This document shows positions 9,270 through 17,577 of a DNA stretch of 54,474 nt, one piece after another; the first letter of the stretch is position 1, and every line of letters starts with the position of its first letter. Location: assembly GCF_003710935.1 (NCBI RefSeq), contig NZ_RHHS01000004.1, positions 1-54,474 on the forward strand, in the 5' to 3' direction. Under the pieces are notes generated by a model. It made no database searches. It was not told the DNA's origin and saw only the letters and a program-made list of their open reading frames with translations. The translations under genes were made by a program, and so were the position numbers. Origin of the DNA: Brevibacillus gelatini (GTDB lineage Bacteria > Bacillota > Bacilli > Brevibacillales > Brevibacillaceae).

Positions 9270-10156
9270 GTACAAATACAGAAGGCTTTTTTCAAAAGCT
9301 GTACAACCAGATTTACAGCTATCTGACAGATGCCGATATGTGGGTAAATGTAGGGATGGTGTTGGTCAAAATACTGGCGATTGTCATCGCATCGCGTATC
9401 GTGGTTTCGTTGCTGCACGCGACAGTTAACCGCATTTTTCACCATCGTCATGGAGGCGGCAAGATCCAGCTGGATCAACGCCGCGTCGATACGATGCGCG
9501 TGCTCGTCAACAATATCGTCCAGTATACGATTTATTTCCTGGCGATTTTGATGATCTTGCAGCTGCTCGGGATCGACTTGCGGCCTGTTTTGGTGAGTGC
9601 GGGGGTGCTCGGGCTGGCAGTCGGCTTTGGGGCGCAGAGTCTCGTGCGTGACATCATCACCGGTTTCTTTATTATTTTTGAGGACCAGTTTGCTGTAGGA
9701 GATGTCGTGACGATCAATAACATGACGGGCACCGTACAGGAGATTGGCTTGCGAATTACACGCGTCCGTAGCTGGACGGGAGAGGTGCATATTTTCCCGA
9801 ACGGCACGATTACACAAGTGACCAATTTTTCGCTGCAAAATACATTGGCGGTCGTGGATGTCTCGGTAGCGTACGAGGAAAATCTGGGGCAGGTCGAGGA
9901 AGTTCTGAAAGAAGTGCTGGCAAAAGCGCAAGCCGAGCTGCCGGATATTGTGGCAGAGCCACAGATTTTGGGTGTGCAGGCTCTGGGGCCGTCTGAGGTC
10001 GTCATGCGAGTGACTGCCGAGTGCAAGCCGAATACACATCACGGCGTCAATCGCAACCTGCGGGCGATGATTCGCACCGAGTTTACCAAACGGGGTATCC
10101 AGATTCCGTATCCGAAAATCGTGGCGATGTCGGGAAAAGCACAAGGGCAAGCATAG
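9266..10156 (+). CDS. Small-conductance mechanosensitive channel (MscS family)
   Basis: MscS-type channel of 296 residues that would open under membrane tension to release osmolytes. It has hydrophobic segments near 27-50 and 82-103, then the pore helix region VSAGVLGLAVGFGAQSLVRDIITG, then the beta domain with GTVQEIGLRITRVR and a mixed C-terminal domain. It resembles B. subtilis YkuT in size and layout. It is translationally coupled to the DUF3343 gene and followed 19 bases later by the DUF951 gene. Confidence 0.93.
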   Translation: MSTNTEGFFQKLYNQIYSYLTDADMWVNVGMVLVKILAIVIASRIVVSLLHATVNRIFHHRHGGGKIQLDQRRVDTMRVLVNNIVQYTIYFLAILMILQLLGIDLRPVLVSAGVLGLAVGFGAQSLVRDIITGFFIIFEDQFAVGDVVTINNMTGTVQEIGLRITRVRSWTGEVHIFPNGTITQVTNFSLQNTLAVVDVSVAYEENLGQVEEVLKEVLAKAQAELPDIVAEPQILGVQALGPSEVVMRVTAECKPNTHHGVNRNLRAMIRTEFTKRGIQIPYPKIVAMSGKAQGQA

Positions 10157-10175
10157 AAGGGAGAGGAGAAGAAAG

Positions 10176-10385
10176 ATGGAAAGGAAGCAATTCGGGCTGG
10201 GAGACATCGTACAGATGAAAAAGCCGCATCCATGCGGAACAAATGCGTGGAAAGTCATTCGCACGGGAATGGACGTGCGGATCAAATGTACAGGCTGCGA
10301 TCACAGCGTCATGATCGGGAGGCTTGAATTTGAACGCAAGATGAAAAAAATATTGGTTCGCGCAGAGGAAGAGCCAAAAGAGTAA
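10176..10385 (+). CDS. DUF951 family protein (YyzM-like)
   Basis: A 69-residue basic protein with the family hallmarks LGDIVQMKKPHPCGTNAW and RIKCTGCDHSVMI, that is, one cysteine plus a CxxC pair. Function is unknown. In B. subtilis the corresponding small gene yyzM lies in this same chromosomal neighbourhood. A GAGAGGAG ribosome site precedes ATG 10176. It is the last gene of the DUF3343-mscS run. Confidence 0.9.
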   Translation: MERKQFGLGDIVQMKKPHPCGTNAWKVIRTGMDVRIKCTGCDHSVMIGRLEFERKMKKILVRAEEEPKE

Positions 10386-10647
10386 AGCAAAAAACTTTTG
10401 CAGAAACCGTCTGTCTTTTTCTGCAATGTCCCAATGTCCGTAACCAAAGGTGGGGCTGACAATAGCGCGAAAGGATGGTCCAAGTCCGCAGGCCTTTAAT
10501 TTGCCCGGCCATGGCGCCAGGCGGGTCAAGCTGGCGGGACAAGTTGGAGAAGAAAGTGCCTCGTGGTCTGCTGCGAGATCAAGCGGGCCATGTGAATAAG
10601 TCAAAACAGTCCAGCTTCACGAGTGGCGGGAGGTAGTGGAAGCTGGT

Positions 10648-10656
10648 TGTGGATAA
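10648..10656 (-). promoter_or_regulatory. Isolated consensus DnaA box
   Basis: TGTGGATAA is the exact reverse complement of TTATCCACA. It lies about 390 bases before the cluster at 11041. Confidence 0.7.
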
Positions 10657-10697
10657 AAAAAGGATGCAGCCTGTAGCAAGAGGCGCATCCTTTTTTC
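10654..10697 (+). terminator. Rho-independent terminator
   Basis: AAAAGGATGC pairs with GCATCCTTTT, with an A-rich left flank and a T run on the right, so it could act in both directions. It lies 270 bases after the DUF951 gene and downstream of the YjcZ-type gene on the minus strand. Confidence 0.75.
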
Positions 10698-10859
10698 TTT
10701 TTGACGATTAGATGTATCTCCCGGTGATTGTACTTGAGGCCATGACCGATCATTTTCCGTCGGCAGTGCAGCCTGAAAATGATCTATGTGGGACGGGGGA
10801 AGGTAAGATGCATGGCCATGCAAGCTTACCTTCAGATAGGCCGGATGGCAGCGGGAAGC

Positions 10860-10946
10860 TTAGTCGCAGTCACAACCTACGATTACGAGAAGGATGAAAA
10901 GAACCAGGATCAGCGCGAAATCGTCGAAGCCGTTAAAGATACCCAC
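10860..10946 (-). CDS. YjcZ-type sporulation micro-protein (28 aa)
   Basis: A 28-codon minus-strand gene starts at GTG 10946 and stops at 10860. Its ribosome site AGGAGGTG is at ideal spacing (plus-strand 10954-10961). The product begins MGIFNGFDDFALILVLF, continues with one hydrophobic membrane helix, and ends VIVGCDCD. This FALILVLFILLVIVGC pattern is the signature of the YjcZ/YhjR family of tiny sporulation membrane proteins. Its role in the spore is not defined. Confidence 0.85.
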   Translation of the reverse strand: MGIFNGFDDFALILVLFILLVIVGCDCD

Positions 10947-11040
10947 TTGCTAACACCTCCTACCCTAGTTTCAATACTCATGCTATGTAGGAACATGAAA
11001 AGGGGTATGGGCGAATGCCCTGGTTCCTGAAGAAAATAAG

Positions 11041-11180
11041 TTATCAACAACCTATCCACAGAAAATGTGGACAACTTTTTGTCGGAAAATGAAGAATAAT
11101 AAGGGACTGCGGGATTGGGTGAGTTGTGGATAAAAAGTTATCCACAATAATATCCACAAATCTGAATTTTCTCTGGATAA
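11041..11180. promoter_or_regulatory. Cluster of seven DnaA boxes
   Basis: Seven 9-mers match TTATCCACA at 8 or 9 positions. Two are perfect: 11125-11133 on minus and 11138-11146 on plus. The one-mismatch boxes are at 11041-11049, 11052-11060, 11066-11074 (minus), 11150-11158 and 11172-11180 (minus). Immediately to the right, 11184-11225 is strongly AT-rich. The arrangement resembles a replication-origin or DnaA-regulatory cluster upstream of the pepF-like gene. Confidence 0.85.
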
Positions 11181-11305
11181 ACCAGTTCTTTTTAGTAAAT
11201 ATTTAAAATATTTTTATTAGTAAGAAGGAATTTCGAGGTACAGCACGTAATTACACTAACTAGATATTGGAAAAGATAATGATTAGGAAAAGGGGCGATT
11301 GAGAA

Positions 11306-13216
11306 TTGAAAAAGCAAGTATTTGCTTCCGTTACAGCTTTGGCTATTGCACTTTCCGCCGTATCGGTTCCGTTCATCCCGTACAGCACGCCGGCAGTTGC
11401 TTTTGCAGCGGAAAAGCCAAATTATCAAACCCGCGCTGAAATTCCAGACCAGTACAAGTGGAAGCTGGATCATATTTACCCGACTGTTCAGGATTGGGAA
11501 AAGGACGTAGCCAAGGTGGAGGCTTTGGCGAATGCGTTTACCAAGCACCAGGGCAAGCTGGGGACATCTGCGGCGGCCATGCTCGCTGCTTTTGATGATT
11601 ACGTGGACATGATGCGACTGAACGACAAGGCGTATGTGTACGCCAACATGTCGCTGGACGTAAACTCGGCCAACTCTGAACTGCAAAAGCTGGCAGACCG
11701 TGCCGAGAAAATGTACACGCTTGTCTCGGAAAAGACAGCATGGCTCCAGCCGGAAATTGTTGCCATCCCGGATGAGAAAATGAAAAGCTTGCTCGCCGAC
11801 AAGTCACTGGCGCCTTACAAGCTGTTTATTGAAGACATGCTGAGAACCAAGCCGCATTCGCTTTCTACAGAGATGGAGGAGCTGCTGGCCAAATCCTCTC
11901 CGCTGGGCAATGCGCCAACCAACATTTACAGCATGCTGTCCAAAGATGTGAAGTTCCCGAAAATCAAGGATGAACAAGGCAAGGAAGTCCAACTGACGCG
12001 CGCCAACTTCGTCTCGTATCTGGAAAGCAAGGACCAGCGCGTGAGAAGAGATGCTTTCAAGGCATACTACAGTGCCCTGATTGATTTTCAGGATTCGTTC
12101 GCACAGACACTGGCGGCAAAGGTGAAAAGCGACAATTTCTACGCGCAGGCACGCAACTACAAATCTGCGCTGGAAGCAAGCCTGACGCCGAACAACATTC
12201 CAACCAAGGTGTACGATGAGCTGATTGACACGGTTAATGAAAATTTGCCGCTTTTGCATCGCTACATTTCCCTGAAGAAAAAAATGCTCGGCGTGAAGGA
12301 ACTGCACATGTACGACATCTATGTGCCAATCGTTCCGTCCGACGACAAATACATTTCCTTCGAGGAAGGGAAAAAGATCGTCACCGAAGGGCTGAAAGTA
12401 ATGGGCGACGATTACGTGAAGGTGCTGGAGGAAGGACTGAATGGCGGCTGGGTAGACGTCTATTCGACCGACGACAAACGCACGGGCGCGTACCAGTGGG
12501 GAGCCTATGACACGCATCCGTATGTGCTTTTGAACCATCAGGGCACACTCGATGATGTGTACACCATCGCCCACGAGATGGGACACGCCATGCAGTCGTA
12601 CTACACGAACAAGAACCAGCCGTACATTTCGTCCAACTATCCGACCTTTACGGCAGAAGTGGCTTCCACGATGAATGAGACGCTATTGTTCAAGAGCATG
12701 TACGCCCAGGCGAAGACGAAGGAAGAAAAAATGTATCTCCTGAACCACTACCTGGAGAACTTCCGCTCGACCTTGTTCCGCCAAACACAATTTGCCGAGT
12801 TCGAAAAAGCGATTCACGAAAAGGAGCAGGCAGGAGAATCGCTCAACGCCGAGGCGATCAAAAAAATCTACCTCGACCTCAACAAAAAATACTACGGCAA
12901 AGACATGGTTTCCGACGAGGAAATCGCCATGGAGTGGGCGCGCGTTTCCCATTTCTTCAACTATAAATACTACGTGTACCAATACTCCACGAGCTTTGCA
13001 GCGTCCCAGGCGCTGGCCAAGCAGATTATGGATGAAGGACAGCCGGCTGTTGACCGCATCCGTAAAAACTTCCTCGAAGCGGGCAGCTCGGCTCCGCCAA
13101 TCGAGGTGCTGAAGGCAGCGGGCGTAGACATGTCTACATCCAAGCCGATTGAGCAGGCTATGGAGATTTTTGAAGAGACATTGAATGAACTGGAAAGACT
13201 GGTGAACGAAAAGTAA
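11306..13216 (+). CDS. Secreted oligoendopeptidase F-like M3 metallopeptidase
   Basis: M3B zinc peptidase of 636 residues. HEMGHAMQSYYT carries the HExxH zinc motif at residues 423-427, with the third ligand probably in the EVAST segment about 25 residues later. Family members hydrolyse short peptides and are usually cytosolic. This one has an N-terminal signal peptide (KKQ, hydrophobic core, FAAEKP cleavage region), so it is probably exported. The start is TTG 11306 behind AGGGGCG. The promoter region coincides with the DnaA-box cluster, so expression could be replication-linked. A strong terminator follows. Confidence 0.9.
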   Translation: MKKQVFASVTALAIALSAVSVPFIPYSTPAVAFAAEKPNYQTRAEIPDQYKWKLDHIYPTVQDWEKDVAKVEALANAFTKHQGKLGTSAAAMLAAFDDYVDMMRLNDKAYVYANMSLDVNSANSELQKLADRAEKMYTLVSEKTAWLQPEIVAIPDEKMKSLLADKSLAPYKLFIEDMLRTKPHSLSTEMEELLAKSSPLGNAPTNIYSMLSKDVKFPKIKDEQGKEVQLTRANFVSYLESKDQRVRRDAFKAYYSALIDFQDSFAQTLAAKVKSDNFYAQARNYKSALEASLTPNNIPTKVYDELIDTVNENLPLLHRYISLKKKMLGVKELHMYDIYVPIVPSDDKYISFEEGKKIVTEGLKVMGDDYVKVLEEGLNGGWVDVYSTDDKRTGAYQWGAYDTHPYVLLNHQGTLDDVYTIAHEMGHAMQSYYTNKNQPYISSNYPTFTAEVASTMNETLLFKSMYAQAKTKEEKMYLLNHYLENFRSTLFRQTQFAEFEKAIHEKEQAGESLNAEAIKKIYLDLNKKYYGKDMVSDEEIAMEWARVSHFFNYKYYVYQYSTSFAASQALAKQIMDEGQPAVDRIRKNFLEAGSSAPPIEVLKAAGVDMSTSKPIEQAMEIFEETLNELERLVNEK

Positions 13217-13244
13217 AGCGTTTATCGTCTGCATACCAAAGCAA

Positions 13245-13282
13245 AGACTCCCTGTTTTCAAGCGGCAGGGAGTCTCTTTTTT
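13245..13282 (+). terminator. Terminator of M3 peptidase gene
   Basis: AGACTCCCTG pairs perfectly with CAGGGAGTCT around an 11-base loop and is followed by CTTTTTT. Confidence 0.9.
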
Positions 13283-13422
13283 GCCAACAAAGACTTTGCG
13301 TTACACCATGATGAGAGAACCAGCCTGATTGATGGGACGGTAAAAAAAGAAAAAGTTTCGCATAATCATTGTAATAAACGAATCAAGAGGGATGGCCCAC
13401 TCACGCTTTCTCCAAACAACCA

Positions 13423-14046
13423 CTAATAAGCAATCCCCACCCGTACACGCAAATAATCCGAACGGCCAAGCTGCCTGTACGTAAACTCCGCCGTATCGGG
13501 AACAGAAATTTGCATGCCATCTACAGGCAGGTAATCAGCCTCCACCCGGTACTTGCCTGTGTAGCTGCCGTCAGGCAAGTAGGTCGGGCACACAATCGTC
13601 CAGTCCAGCCCGGATTGCTCTAACAGCAAGTACGCCTTGTGGTGCTCCTCGGCAGCCCTGGTCAGCTTTTGCCGCGATTCGCTGGACTGGTAGCGGAGCA
13701 AATCAGGGGAGATTCTGCTTTGCAAAATTCCCGCTGTGCCTACGGTGACAATTCGCAGGACGCCCTCCTGTTTCATGGCGCGCAGGATGAGCGGCATGCT
13801 TTCCGACAGCGTTGTCGTGCCGTCTGTGCCAAGGGCGCTGATAACGGCGTCGACACCCTGCATCGCCAGTTTGACGTCCTGTTCATTCAAGACGTTTCCC
13901 GTAAGCACGCACACATTTTCCGGCAGAGGCTGGGGGAGCTTGTCGGCAGAACGCACCAAAACTGTAACTTCATGACCGTCTTCCAGCGCGTAGCGTAAAA
14001 TATGGCTGCCGACGCGTCCGGTGGCGCCCAATAGCAAAAGCTTCAT
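13423..14046 (-). CDS. NAD(P)-binding Rossmann-fold protein
   Basis: A 207-residue SDR/NmrA-like protein. The N-terminus LLLLGATGRVGSHILRYAL has the GxxGxxG dinucleotide motif of atypical SDRs, followed by a DAVISALGTDG strand and the WTIVCPTYLPDG segment typical of NAD(P)H-binding proteins such as YwnB. Its substrate cannot be read from sequence, and the usual YxxxK active site is not evident. It is a single gene, convergent with the M3 peptidase. Confidence 0.8.
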   Translation of the reverse strand: MKLLLLGATGRVGSHILRYALEDGHEVTVLVRSADKLPQPLPENVCVLTGNVLNEQDVKLAMQGVDAVISALGTDGTTTLSESMPLILRAMKQEGVLRIVTVGTAGILQSRISPDLLRYQSSESRQKLTRAAEEHHKAYLLLEQSGLDWTIVCPTYLPDGSYTGKYRVEADYLPVDGMQISVPDTAEFTYRQLGRSDYLRVRVGIAY

Positions 14047-14275
14047 GATGTATTCACCTCATAGCGGGATCGTGTCCATGTTTTTTTGTAAGTCTAGCAT
14101 TTCTTTTTTTGTCCCACCACCATCCGCTATCGTGGAAGTGGAAAGGGGGGACATCCGCCAGCGTCGCAAGCTTCCTGACAGGGCCTAAAGTTGCCACAAG
14201 GAGACAATTGTATTCTTAAAACCAAATCTATATACTTAAAAGGATGTTAGGATGATGACAAGGGAGTGTATATAG

Positions 14276-15376
14276 ATGGGTGCATCTTGCGGGATTGTTG
14301 GGCTTCCCAACGTAGGAAAATCGACACTGTTCAATGCCATTACACAAGCGGGCGCCGAGTCGGCGAACTACCCGTTCTGTACGATTGACCCGAACGTGGG
14401 GATCGTAGAAGTTCCGGACCCGCGTCTGACAAAGCTGACAGAGATCGTGGTTCCGAACAAGGTCGTTCCGACGGCATTTGAGTTCGTGGACATTGCCGGC
14501 CTGGTAAAAGGCGCGAGCAAAGGCGAGGGGCTTGGCAACCAGTTCCTCGGCCACATCCGTGAAGTAGATGCAATCGCTCACGTGGTTCGCTGCTTCGAGG
14601 ATGAAAACATTACGCACGTGGCAGGCCGTGTCGATCCATTGAGCGATATTGAGACGATCAATCTGGAGCTGATTTTTGCCGATCTGGACTCTGTCGAGCG
14701 ACGTATCGACCGTATCGCACGCAAGGTGAAGTCCGGCGACAAGGAGTCCAAGCAGGAGCTGGACGTGCTGGAAAAACTGAAAGCTGCATTCGAAGAAGGC
14801 CAGCCCGCACGCAGCGTGGAACTGGACGACGACGAGCGCAAATTGATTCGCGACCTGCACCTTTTGACGATCAAGCCGATGCTGTACGTTTGCAACGTGG
14901 CAGAGGACGGAATCAACGACGCAGACAACAATCCTCACGTGCAGGCTGTTCGCGAGCATGCGGCAAAAGAAGGGGCAGAGGTCGTCGTCATCAGCGCCAA
15001 GGTAGAGGCTGAAATTGCTGAGCTGGAAGGCGAAGACAAAGAAATGTTCCTGCAGGAGCTCGGTTTGGCAGAGTCCGGGCTGGACCGCCTGATCCGCGCT
15101 GCTTACAAGCTGCTCGGTCTGGTTACCTACTTTACGGCAGGGGTACAGGAAGTGCGCGCGTGGACCATCCGCAAGGGCACGAAGGCTCCAGCTGCAGCAG
15201 GCGTGATTCATACCGATTTCGAGCGCGGCTTCATTCGTGCAGAGGTTATTGCTTACGACGATCTTGTAGAGGCCGGTTCTGTAGCGGCTGCCAGAGAGCG
15301 CGGAAAGTACCGTCTGGAAGGGAAAGAGTACGTTGTGGCTGACGGAGATGTCATGCATTTCCGCTTCAATGTTTAG
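14276..15376 (+). CDS. ychF: Ribosome-binding ATPase/GTPase YchF
   Basis: Obg-family P-loop protein (YyaF in Bacillus) of 366 residues that binds ribosomes and prefers ATP. The P-loop GLPNVGKST is at 8-16, switch [14 protein letters not shown] near 70, a helical insert lies at 120-200, and a C-terminal TGS domain contains [13 protein letters not shown] 14276 follows AAGGGAG. The position directly upstream of rpsF is conserved in Bacilli. Confidence 0.95.
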   Translation: MGASCGIVGLPNVGKSTLFNAITQAGAESANYPFCTIDPNVGIVEVPDPRLTKLTEIVVPNKVVPTAFEFVDIAGLVKGASKGEGLGNQFLGHIREVDAIAHVVRCFEDENITHVAGRVDPLSDIETINLELIFADLDSVERRIDRIARKVKSGDKESKQELDVLEKLKAAFEEGQPARSVELDDDERKLIRDLHLLTIKPMLYVCNVAEDGINDADNNPHVQAVREHAAKEGAEVVVISAKVEAEIAELEGEDKEMFLQELGLAESGLDRLIRAAYKLLGLVTYFTAGVQEVRAWTIRKGTKAPAAAGVIHTDFERGFIRAEVIAYDDLVEAGSVAAARERGKYRLEGKEYVVADGDVMHFRFNV

Positions 15377-15386
15377 TACGAAGTAG

Positions 15387-15415
15387 TTGCTTCACGATAG
15401 GCGTTTTGCTATAAT
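15387..15415 (+). promoter_or_regulatory. SigA promoter of rpsF-ssb-rpsR
   Basis: A -35 TTGCTT (15387-15392) and a perfect -10 TATAAT (15410-15415) are separated by 17 bases, beginning just after the ychF stop. Transcription would start near 15422, leaving a roughly 95-base leader before rpsF. Confidence 0.8.
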
Positions 15416-15421
15416 ACGATA

Positions 15422-15510
15422 ATGCGAGTATTTATGGAGTGCATGTTGATGCGTTTCGTTTTGGCACTCGCTCCTTGCCCGCACAGGGCCGCAAAGTCCA
15501 TAAGGAGGTG
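15422..15510 (+). ncRNA. Probable S6:S18 ribosomal protein leader
   Basis: The rpsF leader folds with GCGAGT (15424-15429) pairing with ACTCGC (15466-15471), followed by a GGGCCGCAAAG segment that contains a CCG triplet. S6:S18 leaders upstream of rpsF-ssb-rpsR bind the S6-S18 dimer and carry a key CCG. Position and CCG fit that class, but I could not test the structure against a covariance model. Confidence 0.5.
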
Positions 15511-15517
15511 AAAAGGT

Positions 15518-15805
15518 ATGCGTCAATACGAAGTTATGTATGTATTGCGTCCAGACCTTGAAGAAGAGAAAGTAAAATCCAATGTAGCTCGTTACAGCGA
15601 AGTTGTGACTAACTACGGTGGCGAAATCTCCAAGCTTCAAGAAATGGGTAAACGTCGTCTTGCGTACGAGATCAATAAGTTCCGTGAAGGTTACTACGTT
15701 CTGATGAACTTCAAAGCGAACGCTGATGCAGTTGCGGAAGCTGAGCGTCTGATGAAAATCAACGACGACATTATCCGCTTCATGTTCGTTCGCGATGAGA
15801 AGTAA
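15518..15805 (+). CDS. rpsF: 30S ribosomal protein S6
   Basis: S6 of 95 residues, full length for Bacilli. It opens [17 protein letters not shown] and contains [18 protein letters not shown]. It pairs with S18 on the small-subunit platform. AAGGAGGTG precedes the ATG. It is first gene of the rpsF-ssb-rpsR operon, 29 bases before ssb. Confidence 0.98.
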   Translation: MRQYEVMYVLRPDLEEEKVKSNVARYSEVVTNYGGEISKLQEMGKRRLAYEINKFREGYYVLMNFKANADAVAEAERLMKINDDIIRFMFVRDEK

Positions 15806-15834
15806 TCGTTGTCGCGGTCAGAGGGGGAACCAAG

Positions 15835-16308
15835 ATGAATAAAGTTATTCTCATCGGCAACCTGACGAAAGATCCTGAACTTCGCTACACGCCAAATGGC
15901 GTTGCCGTTGCTACTTTTACCGTGGCTGTCAATCGTCCCCGGACCAATCAGGCCGGTGAGAGAGAAGCTGATTTCATTAATATTGTCGCTTGGCAAAAAC
16001 TTGCCGATCTTTGTGCAACCTACTTGCGCAAAGGTAGACAAGCTGCCATTGAAGGACGCATTCAAACGCGCTCTTACGATAATAAAGAAGGAAAACGTGT
16101 TTATGTAACGGAGGTTGTTGCGGAGAACGTTCAATTTTTGGGCGGTCGAAGCAATGATGGTGGCGGAGATAATGCAGGATTCGATCCAGGATTTGGTGGC
16201 GGAAACAAGCCATCCGGTCAGAGAAACAACGACTTCGATCCGTTTGGTGATCCCTTCGCGAGTGCAGGCAAGCCCATCAACATTTCTGATGATGACTTGC
16301 CATTCTAA
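15835..16308 (+). CDS. ssb: Single-stranded DNA-binding protein
   Basis: SSB of 157 residues: an OB fold at about 1-105 ([22 protein letters not shown]), a glycine/asparagine-rich linker, and the acidic tail DDDLPF that recruits replication and repair partners. AGAGGGGG precedes ATG 15835. It lies between rpsF and rpsR as in most Bacilli. Confidence 0.98.
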   Translation: MNKVILIGNLTKDPELRYTPNGVAVATFTVAVNRPRTNQAGEREADFINIVAWQKLADLCATYLRKGRQAAIEGRIQTRSYDNKEGKRVYVTEVVAENVQFLGGRSNDGGGDNAGFDPGFGGGNKPSGQRNNDFDPFGDPFASAGKPINISDDDLPF

Positions 16309-16349
16309 GAATCGGTAAACTTTCACATTCCTAAGAAGGAGGGACTATC

Positions 16350-16580
16350 ATGGCACGCAAAGGACGTCCTAACAAGCGTCGTAAAGTATGCTTCTTTAAA
16401 GTAAACAAAATCAAGCACATCGACTATAAAGATGTAGACTTGCTCAGAAAATTCATCAGCGAGCGCGGCAAAATTTTGCCACGTCGTGTAACTGGTACTT
16501 CTGCGAAGTATCAACGTGCTCTGACTGTCGCGATCAAACGCGCTCGTCAAGTAGCACTGCTGCCTTACACGGCTGAATAA
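16350..16580 (+). CDS. rpsR: 30S ribosomal protein S18
   Basis: S18 of 76 residues, basic, with the [19 protein letters not shown] core and [17 protein letters not shown]. It is the S6 partner. AAGAAGGAGGG precedes the start. It ends the operon, followed by a terminator. Confidence 0.98.
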   Translation: MARKGRPNKRRKVCFFKVNKIKHIDYKDVDLLRKFISERGKILPRRVTGTSAKYQRALTVAIKRARQVALLPYTAE

Positions 16581-16593
16581 TTTACACAGACGA

Positions 16594-16629
16594 TAAAAAG
16601 GGGGACACAATTGCGTGGCCCTCTTTTTT
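16594..16629 (+). terminator. Terminator of rpsF-ssb-rpsR
   Basis: A stem of AAAAGGGGGACAC with GTGGCCCTCTTTT (two mismatches) is followed by T residues, 14 bases after rpsR. Confidence 0.7.
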
Positions 16630-16664
16630 CCATATTTTTCGCTACTCATAAATGAGGTGCTGAC

Positions 16665-17573
16665 ATGCCTTCCAAAACGAAGCAATTGGCTGAAAATGCC
16701 CTGATGCTGGGTATTGCACTGGTACTGTTGTTCCTGAGTACATATACCGTACTGGGAGCACTGGTCAGTTTCCTTTTACCGTTGCCGTTTATTTTCCTGG
16801 CTGTAAGCCGCAACGTGTCCAGTATGGTGTGGATCACGGCCGTGTACACGTTTCTCGGCTGGATCATTGCGGGACCCGTCGCTGCTACGATTGCACTGAG
16901 CGGAGCGGTTTGGGGCTCTGTTATGGGAATTGTCTATGCGAAAAGCGGGAAGGCACTTCCGGCAATTGTAGCCGGGGCGGGTGTTGTGTTCCTCAGCACC
17001 GTTTTCACGCTTGCCTTCATGGCATTTGGAATGAACCTGAATTTCCAGACCATACTGGAAGAGGCGGCTCGCATGCGCCCTTCCTTTATGACAAAAGAGC
17101 AATTTGACCAGATGGTCTCTCTCATCAAGATGGTGTTGCCTGCAAGCATAGTGATGTTCAGCTTTCTCTCCAGCGCAATTACACATGGACTGGCCAGTCT
17201 GTTCGGAAAACGGATCAAAAAGCCGGTTCCGGCATTGAAGCCAATCCGGGAGTGGAGTTTCCCAAGATCGTTGCTGTACTACTATTTCCTTGCCATGATT
17301 AGCGTTCTGCTGTTTGGCGCAAGCATGCAGGGAACGTTCTGGGAAACGGCGATCATGAACGTAAAAGTCATGCTGGACGGGATTTTTACGCTGCAAGGCT
17401 TGAGCTTCTGCCTGTTTGCAGCGTACCTGTACGGGTGGAAGAGATTGACGCCAGTGCTTGTGGTCTGTCTATTTATTTTTCCGATCTTAAGCACTATACT
17501 TAGTCTGGTAGGGATATTTGACTTAGGGATTCGTTTGCGTGAAAAACTGGAAACAAGAGTGAAGAGGGGCTGA
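16665..17573 (+). CDS. YybS-like DUF2232 membrane protein
   Basis: Polytopic membrane protein of 302 residues with about eight helices, consistent with DUF2232/YybS. This family sits next to gdpP in Bacilli; its function is undefined, with a possible link to c-di-AMP or nucleotide-stress physiology by context only. ATG 16665 follows AATGAGGTG. The next gene, gdpP, begins 4 bases after its stop. Confidence 0.88.
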   Translation: MPSKTKQLAENALMLGIALVLLFLSTYTVLGALVSFLLPLPFIFLAVSRNVSSMVWITAVYTFLGWIIAGPVAATIALSGAVWGSVMGIVYAKSGKALPAIVAGAGVVFLSTVFTLAFMAFGMNLNFQTILEEAARMRPSFMTKEQFDQMVSLIKMVLPASIVMFSFLSSAITHGLASLFGKRIKKPVPALKPIREWSFPRSLLYYYFLAMISVLLFGASMQGTFWETAIMNVKVMLDGIFTLQGLSFCLFAAYLYGWKRLTPVLVVCLFIFPILSTILSLVGIFDLGIRLREKLETRVKRG

Positions 17574-17577
17574 GGAG

